DNA of 64,000 nt from Microvirga pakistanensis (GCF_004458765.1 NZ_SPJX01000187.1:411368-475367); one strand, 5' to 3'. Shown: positions 1 through 9,311, numbered from the stretch's first letter. Numbers and translations are program-made. The notes: generated by a model not told the origin, from the sequence alone.

Positions 1-363
1 TAGGATGAGATCCTTCACCAGATCGGGATGATCGGCGGCGAGGCGCGCGGCCGCGAAGCCGCCGAACGAGATGCCCAGCACGCTGGCGGGGCCGATCTCT
101 TCGCGCAGGATCCGCGACACGTCTCCCACGATCGTGCCAACGCTGTAGCCTGCCGGCGGCGCGGAATCGTAGCCCAGCACATAGATCGTCCGATGCGAGG
201 GCAGGAGCCGCGCAATGCGCTTGGCGTCCCGGCGCGCCCGTGCGGGCGTGGGGCGCCGGACAAAGGCTTGGCCGCCGTTCAGAACGACGATGGGATCGCC
301 GCCCGAGCCGATTTTCACGAAGGGAATACGGCTCAGGAAAGTGCCTGTTTCGAAAGTCGTCAT
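1..363 (-). CDS. alpha/beta hydrolase, C-terminus cut by window edge
   Basis: The minus strand reads from an ATG at 363 off the left edge, giving 121 visible residues that start MTTFETGTFLSRIPFVKIG. The segment PIVVLNGG resembles the first core strand and oxyanion loop of alpha/beta hydrolases. GISFGG near residue 99 is a nucleophile elbow (G-x-S-x-G) with Ser as the expected catalytic base. The acid and His lie outside the window. Substrate is unknown; a small soluble esterase or lipase-like enzyme is the safest reading. The longer open frames on the opposite strand here are shadows. Confidence 0.72.
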   Translation of the reverse strand, partial: MTTFETGTFLSRIPFVKIGSGGDPIVVLNGGQAFVRRPTPARARRDAKRIARLLPSHRTIYVLGYDSAPPAGYSVGTIVGDVSRILREEIGPASVLGISFGGFAAARLAADHPDLVKDLIL

Positions 364-599
364 GGTCAAAAGCTGTCGTTGCAAGCAGACCACCGCGGCT
401 ATCGCATGCGTCGAGTGGGACTGCTTCAAATCGAAAGGAAAAACCTGCCGGAAGAGGGTCGCCGACCGATGTGCGCAATCGCACGTCATCCACACGGATG
501 AAGCGGAGGCGATGGGCAGATTGTGGAGCCGACGGACGCTGGAAGGGCGGCGGCGGCTTGCGGGCCGGGGCGCTCTTATAGGAGCGAATACCTACGCCG

Positions 600-995
600 T
601 CAACTGCCAAGTTGACTACGGTGGAGGGCTTTGTCCGGATGCTCGCTCTTGTGCCTCTCCCAAGGCCAGCGCCCCTCGATTTCGACTTCGAGCGAGAAGC
701 TCAGGAAGGTGCGGATGAGAACGATGCCGCCGAGGATGAGAAGGCTTTGGAGCGACGGCTCGATGGCGACCGTATTGATGATGTCGGCCGCCACGAGGAA
801 CTCGAGGCCTAGCAGAATCGCCCGCCCGAGGTTCGAGCGGTAGAGGTTGAAGACAGCCTCGCCGGAGCGTCCCCGCAGAAGCTGCCAGAAAACGGCCAGG
901 GTCGCGCCGAGGGTTCCCAGAACGATGATGGCGATGCCACACATTTCGATGGCGCGTGTCGTCAGTCGCAAGGCCTGCGGGAACCAATCGTCCAT
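600..995 (-). CDS. DUF1622 family membrane protein
   Basis: A 131-residue protein beginning MDDWFPQALRL at 995. A slightly longer reading would need TTG at 1001; the ATG has AAGGATT upstream and fits better. It has a hydrophobic segment near residues 17-38 (IAIIVLGTLGATLAVFW), a second at about 60-75 (AILLGLEFLVAADIINTV) and a third at about 83-100. The motif LGLEFLVAADII is characteristic of the DUF1622 family of small inner-membrane proteins of unknown function. It ends in a charged cytoplasmic tail. No operon partner is evident. Confidence 0.85.
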   Translation of the reverse strand: MDDWFPQALRLTTRAIEMCGIAIIVLGTLGATLAVFWQLLRGRSGEAVFNLYRSNLGRAILLGLEFLVAADIINTVAIEPSLQSLLILGGIVLIRTFLSFSLEVEIEGRWPWERHKSEHPDKALHRSQLGS

Positions 996-1128
996 GAACA
1001 ATCCTTCGCGAAGAGCACGAACACTGATTCATAGGACAGCGAGCCGGCTCCTCCAGAGCGGAGGATGAAAGTCGCGCAACGTCCGGCAGCAACGCACCGA
1101 TTTTGTGAGGAATCGAACCGGCGAGAAA

Positions 1129-1160
1129 GCGAAGGGCCGGTTCAAGGCCGGCCCTTCGCC
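1129..1160 (-). terminator. rho-independent terminator downstream of the L,D-transpeptidase
   Basis: A 12-bp perfect stem (GCGAAGGGCCGG pairing with CCGGCCCTTCGC) around a 7-base loop lies just past the stop of the minus-strand gene at 1181, with a short TTTC run on the minus side. Confidence 0.7.
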
Positions 1161-1180
1161 ATGATCGGCGGGCGGTCCGC

Positions 1181-1915
1181 TCAGTAGAAGGAGACCCGGG
1201 TCTCGTCCGGCTCGACGTCGTTGAAGGGGCTGCGTCCGTTCAGCACCACCACCGGCGAGCCCACGGGCACGCGGTTGTAGAGGTCGATCACGTCCTGGTT
1301 GAACATGCGGATGCAGCCGGACGACACCGATTGGCCGATGGACCAGGGCTCAGTCGTGCCGTGGATGCGGTACATGGTATCGGCGCCGTTGTCATAGAGG
1401 TAGAGCGCGCGCGCACCCAGCGGATTGTTGAGGCCGCCGGGCATGCCGCCGGCCCATGGAGCGTTCCGTTCGGGCTCGCGCCTGATCATCGCGGCCGTGG
1501 GTGTCCAGCGGGGCCATTCGGCCTTGCGCCCGATTCTTGCGCGCCCGGACCAGGCCAAGCCCTCCTTGCCGACGCCGATGCCGTAGCGGATCGCACGCCC
1601 GCCCTCGCGGACGAGGTAAAGGTGGCGGGCCGCAGTGTCGACCACGATGGTTCCGGGCTCTTCACGGCCGTAATAGGCGACCTCGCGGCGGAGGAAACGC
1701 GGGTCGACCTCGGAAATGTCTGTCGGCGGAAGCGGATGCGTCTCGTCGGGACGGGCGCCATACATGGCCATATAGGCGGGATCGATACGGCGGACCGCTT
1801 GCTGCGGCGGAGGTGAGGACGTCACGCAGGCGGCCAGGGCCGCCGGGAGAAGCAGGGCGCAGAGGCGAAGGGCATGTCGCAATGAAGACAAGCGTGGGGC
1901 CGTAAGAGCAAACAT
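1181..1915 (-). CDS. L,D-transpeptidase (YkuD domain) lipoprotein
   Basis: Cell-wall cross-linking enzyme acting in the periplasm. From the ATG at 1915 the protein is 244 residues with a signal peptide ending in lipobox LAAC (Cys30), so it is probably anchored as a lipoprotein. The YkuD domain spans about residues 90-235. It shows the signature SSGCIRM with catalytic Cys near 201 and an upstream His in RIHGTTEP. Alphaproteobacterial homologues make 3-3 cross-links or tether outer-membrane proteins to peptidoglycan; which applies here cannot be told. An in-frame start 57 bases upstream (1972) would bury the signal peptide and is less likely. Confidence 0.9.
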   Translation of the reverse strand: MFALTAPRLSSLRHALRLCALLLPAALAACVTSSPPPQQAVRRIDPAYMAMYGARPDETHPLPPTDISEVDPRFLRREVAYYGREEPGTIVVDTAARHLYLVREGGRAIRYGIGVGKEGLAWSGRARIGRKAEWPRWTPTAAMIRREPERNAPWAGGMPGGLNNPLGARALYLYDNGADTMYRIHGTTEPWSIGQSVSSGCIRMFNQDVIDLYNRVPVGSPVVVLNGRSPFNDVEPDETRVSFY

Positions 1916-2162
1916 CAGTGGGGAAGGCTCGCAGTTTCTGGTTTTTCGCTGATGCCGCCGGCGCTTGAACACGGCAGCGGTCGTCTCAAAGGGAGTTCAT
2001 AGTCCGGGTGGTGACAACAAGGTGTTACCGATATGGCCGAAATGTGGCTATGCCACGCTGTGATGAAAAGGACACAATGATTTGATGAGGTTGAAATTAT
2101 TCTCCCAAGTTGAGTACAACCTCCGGGGGGCAATCACGACGATACGGCCTCCGCTTCGACGG

Positions 2163-2750
2163 ATGTGCAAGATGCAATCGCTGTCCATTTCCACCCTGAC
2201 GATCTGCGGGATTTCCGAACTGCTCGAGCAGAAGGAGAGGGCGGTCACCCATGTGCTCTCGATCCTCGATCCCGATCATCCCGATCCCGAGGCTTTCGGA
2301 GCCTATGATCCGCATCACCGCACGATCCTGCGCTTCCATGACATCATCGACCCTGTCGAGGGCATGGTCCTGCCTCAGCCCGAGCATGTGGAAGCGGTTC
2401 TGCGCTTCGCGGATGAGGTGGAGGCGGGCAAGGCCGAGCGTGCGGAAGGGCATCTGCTCGTTCACTGCCATATGGGCATCTCACGCTCGACCGCTGCGAT
2501 GCTGACGCTGATGGCCCGGGCTGCGCCCGATGAGCCGGAAGACCGACTGTTCGAACGTCTGGTGGAGATCAGGCCTCAGGCGTGGCCGAATTCCCGCATG
2601 GTCGTCTTTGCGGACGACATGCTGTCCCGCAATGGCCGCCTCGTCGATGCGCTGCGCCGCCACTACGGACGCCAGATGCGGCACAAGCCGGAATTCGCCC
2701 TGTGGATGCATGAGCTCGGCCGCGGCCGCGAGATCGAGATGGCGACTTAA
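2163..2750 (+). CDS. tyrosine/dual-specificity-like protein phosphatase
   Basis: About 195 residues from ATG 2163 (MCKMQSL); ATG 2172 is an equally good start. The segment VHCHMGISRST is the Cys-x5-Arg phosphatase loop, with Cys as nucleophile and Arg binding phosphate. The upstream Asp-rich stretch (HDIIDPVEGM) may supply the general acid. This architecture is known from small cytoplasmic tyrosine-phosphatase-like proteins of Rhizobiales. There is no signal peptide and no obvious kinase nearby, so the substrate is unknown. Confidence 0.8.
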   Translation: MCKMQSLSISTLTICGISELLEQKERAVTHVLSILDPDHPDPEAFGAYDPHHRTILRFHDIIDPVEGMVLPQPEHVEAVLRFADEVEAGKAERAEGHLLVHCHMGISRSTAAMLTLMARAAPDEPEDRLFERLVEIRPQAWPNSRMVVFADDMLSRNGRLVDALRRHYGRQMRHKPEFALWMHELGRGREIEMAT

Positions 2751-2912
2751 CCGGAGACGCGGGAGGAATACTCTCGTCCGGTCTAGAAAGGCGGGCCGGT
2801 TTGGTCAGCCCGGTCGCTTCCTGCGGGAGGTTCTGGTTGGTGCGAAGGCACCAAGTCCCGTGACGTGAGCCCTGGCGCATGCTGCGCCAGGACAACGAAG
2901 GGACATGACACC

Positions 2913-3334
2913 ATGCAACAGCAAATTTCCGTCGTGACACTGGGTGTGAGCGATCTTGCACGCTCCCGGCGCTTCTATGTCGAAGGCTTCGGCTGGAGCC
3001 CCGTCTTCGAGAACGAGGAGATCATCTTCTGCCAGATGAACGGCTTCGTGCTCGGCACGTGGCTGCGGCACGCCCTCGCGGCCGATATGCGACGGGAGGA
3101 TCCCGCCGCGCCGGGCCTTTATTCTCTCGCCCACAATGTGGCTTCCCGCGCGGATGTGCAGGCCACGATGGATCGGCTGTCCCGATGCGGCGGACGGATC
3201 ATGCGGCCCGCCGACGAGCCTCCCCATGGGGGATGCGCGGCTATGTGGCCGATCCCGACGAGCATGCATGGGAGATCGCGTGGAATCCCGCCTGGGCCAT
3301 CGATGCCCAGGGACATGTGACATTCGGAGTCTAA
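2913..3334 (+). pseudogene. VOC/glyoxalase-family protein broken by a one-base frameshift
   Basis: From ATG 2913 the frame encodes a typical VOC beta-alpha-beta-beta-beta start (VVTLGVSDLARSRRFYVEGF). At the run of five Gs (3228-3232) the family-like C-terminus continues in another frame: MRGYVADPDEHAWEIAWNP, stop at 3332-3334. One extra G would restore a single ORF of about 140 residues with a normal length for the family. Without it the product ends in an unrelated tail at 3320. Homopolymer sequencing error or a real inactivating mutation are both possible. A 9-bp perfect hairpin (CCTGGCGCA / TGCGCCAGG, 2871-2891) lies just upstream of the start. Confidence 0.75.
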
Positions 3335-3380
3335 GGAAGCGTCGCACCCGCCGCTCCATGCGGCGCTCGATCCTCGTCTC

Positions 3381-3827
3381 TCAGGTCTTGCGCAGGGTGC
3401 CGAACCGCGCGTCAGGTTTCGGATGAACGGGCAAGGGCTCCTCGCTCGCCAGTTCCTCCAGGATCGGGCAATGGGGGCGCGAATCCCCGCAGCAATGGTC
3501 GGCGAGATGCTTCAGGGTCGAGGCCATTTCCTGCAGCTCGCGGATCTTGCGCTCGAGCACGTTCACATGATCGAGCGCGATCGCCTTCACGTCCTTGCTG
3601 GCGCGCTCGCGGTCACGCCAGAGCGAGACGAGATCGGCGATCTGATCGACCGAGAAGCCGAGATCGCGGGCGCGGCGGATGAAGCGCAGGGTATGCACGT
3701 CATGGTCCGAATAGACCCGGTAGCCCGATTCCGTGCGCACGGTCTTCGGAATGAGGCCGATCGACTCGTAATAGCGGATCATCTTGGCGGAAACGCCGGA
3801 GGCCGCAGCCGCTTGTCCGATATTCAT
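3381..3827 (-). CDS. cueR: Cu(I)-responsive MerR-family regulator CueR
   Basis: A 148-residue MerR protein with the N-terminal winged helix ([20 protein letters not shown]), a dimerisation helix and a metal loop. Ser77, Cys112 and Cys120 fall at exactly the positions known for monovalent-metal CueR sensors. The extra CC pair at 112-113 and the C-terminal acidic tail are also typical. The gene overlaps the end of copA by 4 bases (ATGA), so it is co-transcribed and probably autoregulated from the CueR box at 6387-6417. Confidence 0.93.
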   Translation of the reverse strand: MNIGQAAAASGVSAKMIRYYESIGLIPKTVRTESGYRVYSDHDVHTLRFIRRARDLGFSVDQIADLVSLWRDRERASKDVKAIALDHVNVLERKIRELQEMASTLKHLADHCCGDSRPHCPILEELASEEPLPVHPKPDARFGTLRKT

Positions 3828-6355
3828 GCCACACCTTCTGCGGGTTGAGCGGCGGCCGCCTCGGGCTGCCGCGCCTGGAGAGGAGCCTCGAACCGGCGCA
3901 GGCGAAGCGCGTTGCCGACCACGAAGACGCTGGAGAGCGCCATGGCGGCCGCTGCGACCACGGGCGAGAGCAGGGTGCCGTCGAAGGGATAGAGCACGCC
4001 GGCGGCCACGGGAATCAGCACCACGTTGTAGGCGAAGGCCCAGAACAGGTTCTGCCCGATATTGCGAATCGTCGCCTGCGACAGGCCGATGGCGTTCACG
4101 ACGCCACGCACGTCGCCGGACATGAGCACCACATCCGCGCTCTCGATGGCGATATCGGTGCCCGTGCCGATCGCAATGCCGATATCGGCCTCGGCGAGGG
4201 CCGGCGCATCGTTGATGCCGTCGCCCACGAAGGCGATGCGGCCATGGGCCTGGCGCAGGCGCTTCACCACCTCCACCTTGCCGTCGGGCAGCACCTCCGC
4301 GACGACCTCGTCGATGCCGATGCGCCGCGCGATGGCCGCGGCCGTCTTGCGGTTGTCGCCCGTGATCATGGCGACCTTGAGCCCCAGGGCATGCAGGGCA
4401 GCGATGGCCTCCGGGGTCGAGTCCTTGATCGGGTCGGCCACGGCCGCGATGGCCGCGAGCGTGCCGTCGATGGCGGCATAAAGCGGGCTCTTGCCCTCCT
4501 GGGCGAGACGGGCCGCCGTGTCGGAGAAGGCCGCAACGTCGAGCCCGAGCTTCCGCATGAAGCGATCGGCGCCCACATCGACCCGCCGCCCTTCGACGAC
4601 CGCCGAGACGCCGAAGCCGGGGACGGCCTCGAAGCTGTCGGGGGCCGGAAGGGCGAGACCCCGGCGCTCCGCCGCCATGACGACAGCCTGCGCAATCGGG
4701 TGCTCGGAGCGGGCCTCCACGGCGGCAACGAGCCTCAGGGTTTCCGCTTCGGAAAAACCGGGGGCGGTCACGAAATCCGTCAGGTCCGGGCGGCCTTTCG
4801 TGAGCGTGCCCGTCTTGTCGAGGGCGACGACGCCGATGTCCTTCAGGCTCTGCAACGCCTCTCCCTGGCGGAAGAGAACGCCGATCTCGGCGGCGCGGCC
4901 CGTGCCCACCATGATCGAGGTCGGGGTGGCCAGACCCATGGCGCAGGGGCAGGCGATGATGAGCACGGCCACCGCGTTCACGAGCGCGAAGCTTGCCGCA
5001 GGCTCCGGCCCGAAGATGAGCCAGACCACGAAGGTCAGCGCCGCGGCCGCCATCACGGCGGGCACGAACCAGGCGGTGATCCTGTCGACCAGGGCTTGGA
5101 TCGGCAGCTTCGACCCTTGGGCCTGCTCGACCATGCGGATGATCTGCGCCAGAACCGTATCGGCACCGACGCGCGTCGCCCGGAAGGCGAAGCCGCCGGT
5201 CTTGTTGATCGTGCCGCCCACGACCTCCGAGCCTTCGAGCTTCTGCACGGGCACGGGCTCGCCGGTGATCATCGACTCGTCGACGAAGGAGGAGCCGTCG
5301 ACCACCACGCCGTCGACCGGCACCTTCTCGCCGGGACGGACCTGCACGGTGTCGCCGATCCGAACCTGGTCGAGCGGGATGTCCGAGGCCTCGCCGTTGC
5401 GGATTACGCGGGCGGTTTTCGGCGCGAGGCCGATCAGGCGCTTGATGGCCTCCGAGGTGCGTCCCTTCGCCTTCGCTTCGAGGAAGCGCCCGAGCAGGAT
5501 CAGCGTCACGATCACGGCGGCGGCCTCGTAATAGACGTTGGCCATTCCGGCGGGCAGAAGACGCGGCAGGAAGGTTGCCACCACGGAATAGGCGTAGGCC
5601 GCGCTCGTGCCGAGCACCACGAGCGAGTTCATGTCGGGCGCCCGACGCAGCAGCGCGGGAATGCCTTTGCGGAAAAAGCGAAGGCCGGGGCCGAACAGGA
5701 CGAGCGTCGTCAACGCGAATTGCAGGTGCCAGCTGGTCTGGTGGCCGAGGGTGTTCATCACCCAGTCATGGATCGCGCCGATGACATGGGAGCCCATCTC
5801 GATCACGAAGACCGGCAGGGTCAGGATGGCGGCAGCCACGAGCGAGCGCCTCAGCGCGGCAATCTCGGCCTCGCGGGCCGCGCGCTCGCGATCGGTCCGG
5901 TCATCACCCTGGCGGATCTCCGCCGCCTCGTAGCCCGTGGCGTCCACGGCCTCGATCAAGCGGCCGACAGCGTCGCTCCCGCCGAGGTAGCGCACCGAAG
6001 CGCGCTCGGTCGCGAGGTTCACTTGGGCGTCGAGAACGCCGGGCACGCGCTTGAGGGCCTTTTCGACCCGCGCCACGCAGGAGGCGCAGGTCATGCCCTG
6101 GATCGCAAGCTCCGCGTGGTTCTCCGCAGGCTCGTAGCCGGCTGTCCGGATCGCCTCGGCCACCGCCAGCGGGTCGGCCTTGTCCGGTGCGAAGGAGACG
6201 TGGGCCCGCTCGGTCGCCAAGTTCACGTTGGCGGCCGTCACCCCGTCCACGGACCGGATGGCCTTCTCGACCCGGCTGACGCAGGACGCGCAGCTCATGC
6301 CCTGGACTGGAATGTCGAAGCTCTCCGCCGCAGCGGTGCGACTGGTGACGGCCAT
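3824..6355 (-). CDS. copA: Cu(+)-exporting P1B-type ATPase CopA
   Basis: An 843-residue inner-membrane copper pump from ATG 6355; a longer in-frame start at 6490 would swallow the promoter and is rejected. It carries two N-terminal heavy-metal-associated domains (GMSCASC near residue 19, GMTCASC near 90). These are followed by eight predicted membrane helices with the CPC metal-site motif ([12 protein letters not shown], about residue 468), the phosphorylation site DKTGTLT (about 512) and the hinge motif GDGINDAP (about 710). It exports Cu(I) from cytosol to periplasm using ATP. It is translationally coupled to cueR downstream. Confidence 0.96.
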   Translation of the reverse strand: MAVTSRTAAAESFDIPVQGMSCASCVSRVEKAIRSVDGVTAANVNLATERAHVSFAPDKADPLAVAEAIRTAGYEPAENHAELAIQGMTCASCVARVEKALKRVPGVLDAQVNLATERASVRYLGGSDAVGRLIEAVDATGYEAAEIRQGDDRTDRERAAREAEIAALRRSLVAAAILTLPVFVIEMGSHVIGAIHDWVMNTLGHQTSWHLQFALTTLVLFGPGLRFFRKGIPALLRRAPDMNSLVVLGTSAAYAYSVVATFLPRLLPAGMANVYYEAAAVIVTLILLGRFLEAKAKGRTSEAIKRLIGLAPKTARVIRNGEASDIPLDQVRIGDTVQVRPGEKVPVDGVVVDGSSFVDESMITGEPVPVQKLEGSEVVGGTINKTGGFAFRATRVGADTVLAQIIRMVEQAQGSKLPIQALVDRITAWFVPAVMAAAALTFVVWLIFGPEPAASFALVNAVAVLIIACPCAMGLATPTSIMVGTGRAAEIGVLFRQGEALQSLKDIGVVALDKTGTLTKGRPDLTDFVTAPGFSEAETLRLVAAVEARSEHPIAQAVVMAAERRGLALPAPDSFEAVPGFGVSAVVEGRRVDVGADRFMRKLGLDVAAFSDTAARLAQEGKSPLYAAIDGTLAAIAAVADPIKDSTPEAIAALHALGLKVAMITGDNRKTAAAIARRIGIDEVVAEVLPDGKVEVVKRLRQAHGRIAFVGDGINDAPALAEADIGIAIGTGTDIAIESADVVLMSGDVRGVVNAIGLSQATIRNIGQNLFWAFAYNVVLIPVAAGVLYPFDGTLLSPVVAAAAMALSSVFVVGNALRLRRFEAPLQARQPEAAAAQPAEGVA

Positions 6356-6386
6356 CTTGAATCTCCGATCCACACTATGGACCCCA

Positions 6387-6417
6387 GGTGTAATCCTTCC
6401 AATCATGGGAAGGTCAA
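6387..6417 (-). promoter_or_regulatory. CueR operator in the copA promoter
   Basis: On the minus strand TTGACC (6412-6417) and TACACC (6387-6392) are separated by 19 bases, the abnormally long spacer typical of MerR-family promoters. The spacer carries the dyad ACCTTCC-N7-GGAAGGA, nearly identical in form to known CueR boxes. It lies about 32 bases upstream of the copA ATG. In the family, Cu(I)-CueR untwists this spacer to activate transcription. Confidence 0.9.
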
Positions 6418-6518
6418 GAGGTTCTTTACGGTTGCGTTTTCCAGGAACTCTGACCGATGATGTGCCATTGATCCGACACGTTCGCGCCATAGGCGGCTGC
6501 GGATGGAAACGTCACCGC

Positions 6519-7418
6519 ATGCCCGTGACGGCCATGCATGTTCATCGTCACCCTTGTTCGAGCCGGTACCGACCTTTGAAGCATAGCGATCATCAGGGAC
6601 GCCCCTTTCGGATCCTCACCTATAACGTTCACCGCTGGCTGGGCACCGACAGAAAGATCTCCCCGACCCGCATCGCCGAGGTCATCGCGGAGTGCGAACC
6701 TGATATCGTGGCGCTCCAGGAGGTGAGGGTGGGCCGTACCAGGGCAGGGGAGATGGACCAGGCCGCGGGCGTGGCGGACCGGCTCGGGATGGATCTCCAT
6801 TTCCAGCCCACCATCCGCATTCTGGGCGAGCAATACGGCATCGCCATCCTGACCAAGCACCCTGCCTCTCTCGTGAAGTCCGGGCGCCTGCCGACACAGT
6901 CCACGAAGCCATCCTTCGAGAAGCGCAGCGCGCTCTGGGTCCGTACCGAGATCGACGGGCAGACGGTCAACGTCATCAATGCCCACCTGTCCCTCCGTTC
7001 CGGCGAGCGCCGCACGCAAGCGGCAGCGCTCGTGGGACCCGACTGGATCGGCCATCAGGATTGTGCCGATCCGGCGATCCTGCTTGGAGACTTCAACGCG
7101 CCGCCATACTCCCGATCCTACCGCATGATCGCCAACCACCTCCGAGACGCGCAGCTTTCCAACGCCCATGGAGAACCGCAGCCGACCTTCCACACGCGGG
7201 CACCCGTGCTGCGCCTCGACCACGTGTTCGTGACGAAGTCGGTCCATGTGGTGAACGCCGCCCCGGTGAGAAATCCTCTGACCCGGGTCGCGTCCGATCA
7301 TTTCCCGCTGCTGGCGGAGCTGCGCGTGCGCCAGTCTTCGAAGGCTTCCGCTTCCGGGCACAGAGGGGCGCCTGCGGGCGAGCTTCTGCCGTCGGGACAC
7401 GGCAAATCGGCGAATTGA
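6519..7418 (+). CDS. endonuclease/exonuclease/phosphatase family protein
   Basis: About 299 residues from ATG 6519 (ATG 6534 also possible). It has the EEP metal-dependent hydrolase motifs in order: TYNVHRW near residue 34 (Asn), LQEVR (metal-binding Glu), NAHLSL, GDFNAPP (catalytic Asp/Asn) and SDHFPL (catalytic His). Members cleave DNA, phosphoinositides, sphingomyelin or other phosphodiesters, and the substrate cannot be inferred here. It is divergent from copA and shares its upstream region. The C-terminus is a low-complexity tail. Confidence 0.85.
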   Translation: MPVTAMHVHRHPCSSRYRPLKHSDHQGRPFRILTYNVHRWLGTDRKISPTRIAEVIAECEPDIVALQEVRVGRTRAGEMDQAAGVADRLGMDLHFQPTIRILGEQYGIAILTKHPASLVKSGRLPTQSTKPSFEKRSALWVRTEIDGQTVNVINAHLSLRSGERRTQAAALVGPDWIGHQDCADPAILLGDFNAPPYSRSYRMIANHLRDAQLSNAHGEPQPTFHTRAPVLRLDHVFVTKSVHVVNAAPVRNPLTRVASDHFPLLAELRVRQSSKASASGHRGAPAGELLPSGHGKSAN

Positions 7419-7424
7419 GGCGCC

Positions 7425-7530
7425 ACGGCGTCCTGTCGCCAGAGCGATGCGATCCGGGCCGCGCAGGCACGAGCAGGACGGCGTCCTGTCGCCAGAGCGA
7501 TGCGATCCGGGCCGCGCAGGCACGAGCAGG
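7425..7530. repeat. perfect tandem duplication, 2 x 53 bp
   Basis: Positions 7425-7477 and 7478-7530 are identical head-to-tail 53-base units (starting ACGGCGTCCTGTCGCC and ending CACGAGCAGG). They lie 7 bases after the stop of the preceding gene and about 100 bases before the glycosyltransferase start. No ORF is supported across them. Confidence 0.95.
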
Positions 7531-7626
7531 GTCAAGCGGCCCAAAAGCAACACGGGGGAGGCGGGTTCTGCTAAGGGCTTGGTACCTCTTGCCTTATTTC
7601 ATGAGGGCGGCTAGGCACCCGTTGCC

Positions 7627-8427
7627 ATGCTTCCATTGTCCGTCTTCATCATCGCCAAGAACGAGGCCGATCGGATCGGAACGACCATTCGCGCCGTTCG
7701 CGAGCTGACGGACGATCTGGTCGTGATCGATTCGGGCTCGACCGACGGCACTCAGGCGATCGCGGAAGGGCTCGGCGCCCGGGTGATCTTCAACCCATGG
7801 CCCGGCTACGGCCAGCAGAAGCGCTTCGGCGAGGATCAGTGCCGCCACGAATGGCTCCTCAACCTCGATGCGGACGAGGAGCTTTCGCCGGCTCTGCGGG
7901 AGGAGATCAGGGCTCTGTTCGCTCAGGGTGAGCCTTCCTGCCAGGCCTATGGCATCCGCATTGCGGAAACCTATCCCGGCGAGGCCGCGCCGCACCCCTT
8001 CGCCTACCGCCTCGCCCCCGTCCGGCTCTATCGCCGGGACGTGGGCCGGTACTCGCCGTCCCTGGTCCATGACCGGGTGGACCTGAAGCCGGGGACGAAG
8101 ATCGGAAAGCTCAAAGGGCTCGTTCATCACCGCTCGATCCGCTCGCTCGGCGACCAGATCGCGAAGCTCAATGTCTATACCGACCAGCTCGCCCTGGATC
8201 TCGAGGTGAGGGGGGTCTCCATCCCCACCTGGCGGGTTTACTTCGAGTTTCCGGCGGCGTTCATCAAAGCCTATTTCGGGCGCCTGCATTTCCTGCGGGG
8301 CACCTACGGCTTCCTCATCGCCATGAACTACGCCATCTGGCGCCATCTGCGCCTGGCGAAGCATTATGAGAAGAAGCGCCTGAACGGGAAGGCGAAGACG
8401 AAGGCGAACAGCGCCGAACAGGCCTGA
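7627..8427 (+). CDS. family 2 glycosyltransferase, LPS-core type
   Basis: A 266-residue cytoplasmic or membrane-associated GT-A fold enzyme. It begins SVFIIAKNEADRI, followed by VIDSGSTDGT (about 36-45, nucleotide-sugar site) and LNLDADEELS (about 79-88, the DxD metal site). The C-terminal half (FPAAFIKAYFGRLHFLRGTY) resembles WaaE/KdtX-like glycosyltransferases that add a sugar to the lipopolysaccharide inner core. No neighbouring LPS genes are present, so the acceptor is inferred from family resemblance only. The C-terminus is Lys-rich. Confidence 0.87.
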   Translation: MLPLSVFIIAKNEADRIGTTIRAVRELTDDLVVIDSGSTDGTQAIAEGLGARVIFNPWPGYGQQKRFGEDQCRHEWLLNLDADEELSPALREEIRALFAQGEPSCQAYGIRIAETYPGEAAPHPFAYRLAPVRLYRRDVGRYSPSLVHDRVDLKPGTKIGKLKGLVHHRSIRSLGDQIAKLNVYTDQLALDLEVRGVSIPTWRVYFEFPAAFIKAYFGRLHFLRGTYGFLIAMNYAIWRHLRLAKHYEKKRLNGKAKTKANSAEQA

Positions 8428-8448
8428 GCGCCTTCGTGGCCGGTCGCC

Positions 8449-8802
8449 TCACAACGCAGCCGTGACCTGGATCTCGAGGGCATAATCCGGGTCGGCGAGC
8501 TTCGCCTGCACGCAGGCGCGGGCGGGCGGGTGCCCCGGCGCGACCCAGGCATCCCAGACGGCATTCATCTCGTCGTAGGACGCCATGTCGGTCAGCCAGA
8601 TGGTGGCCTGCAGGAGCTTGGACTTGTCGCTGCCGATCTCGATCAGGGACTGCTCGATCTGCGCGAGCACGTCCCGCGTCTGCTCCGTCACGGACCCGCC
8701 CAGGCTGGTCTCGGGCACGTAGCCGGAGAAGTAGGCGGTGTTTCCGAAAATCACGAGGTCGCTGTAACGGGCGGCGACGCCGATCCGCTTGATATCTGCC
8801 AC
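8449..8802 (-). CDS. RidA/YjgF/UK114-family protein
   Basis: Chosen start is GTG 8802 (VADIKRIG), preceded by AAAGGAG. This gives 117 residues, the usual family length; the upstream in-frame ATG at 8895 adds a non-homologous 31-residue leader. The family hydrolyses reactive enamine/imine intermediates from PLP enzymes. The Arg of PPARACVQ and the Glu of ALEIQVTAAL are at the positions of the substrate-binding Arg and catalytic-region Glu. Trimeric and cytoplasmic by family. Confidence 0.88.
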   Translation of the reverse strand: MADIKRIGVAARYSDLVIFGNTAYFSGYVPETSLGGSVTEQTRDVLAQIEQSLIEIGSDKSKLLQATIWLTDMASYDEMNAVWDAWVAPGHPPARACVQAKLADPDYALEIQVTAAL

Positions 8803-8904
8803 AGGAGGCTCCTTTCCATTCGCGGTACCGCCTCCTACCATGGGCATGGGGAGCGGCCCAGGTTCGATGATCGGTTTTGCCCCCTCTCGGGACACTTTTT
8901 AGCC

Positions 8905-8933
8905 TTGACGAAGGGCGATGGTTCGCGTCTATT
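8905..8933 (+). promoter_or_regulatory. possible promoter upstream of tRNA-Ser
   Basis: TTGACG (8905-8910) and TCTATT (8928-8933) are 17 bases apart, about 45 bases upstream of the tRNA 5' end, which would give a short precursor leader. Sequence match only. Confidence 0.3.
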
Positions 8934-8978
8934 GCGCCACCTGCGAGGCGGGGTTGCGACACCCTGCCGGTCGCGAAC

Positions 8979-9069
8979 GGAGACGTGGCCGAGAGGCTGA
9001 AGGCACTCGTTTGCTAAATGAGCATACCCCAAAAGGGTATCGAGGGTTCGAATCCCTCCGTCTCCGCCA
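8979..9069 (+). tRNA. tRNA-Ser (anticodon GCT)
   Basis: A 91-base class II tRNA. The acceptor stem GGAGACG pairs with CGTCTCC, the anticodon loop TTGCTAA carries GCT, the long variable arm (ACCCCAAAAGGGT) is typical of tRNA-Ser, the T-loop is GGTTCGAATCC, and CCA is encoded. It reads AGC/AGU codons. Confidence 0.96.
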
Positions 9070-9167
9070 TTTCCCACACGATTTCAGCAGCTTGAGGTCG
9101 ATCCCGGTTTGACCCGCGGCCTGAGTCTGGCCGATTGCGATCCCGCGCGCGGCCGAGACGAAAGCGG

Positions 9168-9311
9168 CTATCCGATCATTTCGAGAACGATCTGGCGAAG
9201 CTCTTCCCTGGTCAGACCTGACGGCTGGGGCTTGGGAGCGGCCTTGATGGAGGCGGCCTTCAGTGGCTGAGATTTCTTCTTCTGATTTTGGTTCTGGATA
9301 GACGTCGACAT
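9168..9311 (-). CDS. small hypothetical protein, 47 residues
   Basis: Start ATG 9311 (MSTSIQNQNQKKKS). The N-terminal half is polar and disordered (Q/N/K-rich, then a Pro-rich linker). The C-terminal half SGLTREELRQIVLEMIG is a probable amphipathic helix of a kind seen at the C-termini of small Rhizobiales proteins. I do not recognise a function. The minus-strand frame continues upstream without a start that looks more convincing. It stands alone between tRNA-Ser and cspA. Confidence 0.5.
   Translation of the reverse strand: MSTSIQNQNQKKKSQPLKAASIKAAPKPQPSGLTREELRQIVLEMIG

Noticed and set aside
1915..2133. Small minus-strand ORF upstream of the L,D-transpeptidase
   Set aside because: Overlaps the transpeptidase leader region, with Cys/Pro-rich unlikely composition and no start signal.
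3845..6460. Very long plus-strand ORF (871 codons) opposite copA
   Set aside because: It is a codon-bias shadow of the GC-rich copA gene: His/Gly/Arg-rich, without domains, and the opposite strand has all P-type ATPase motifs.
7425..7530. CRISPR array
   Set aside because: Two directly adjoining identical units without spacers and no cas genes; it is a tandem duplication.
8979..9069. tRNA-Ser as an integration site for a genomic island
   Set aside because: No integrase and no direct repeat of the tRNA 3' end was found downstream within the window.
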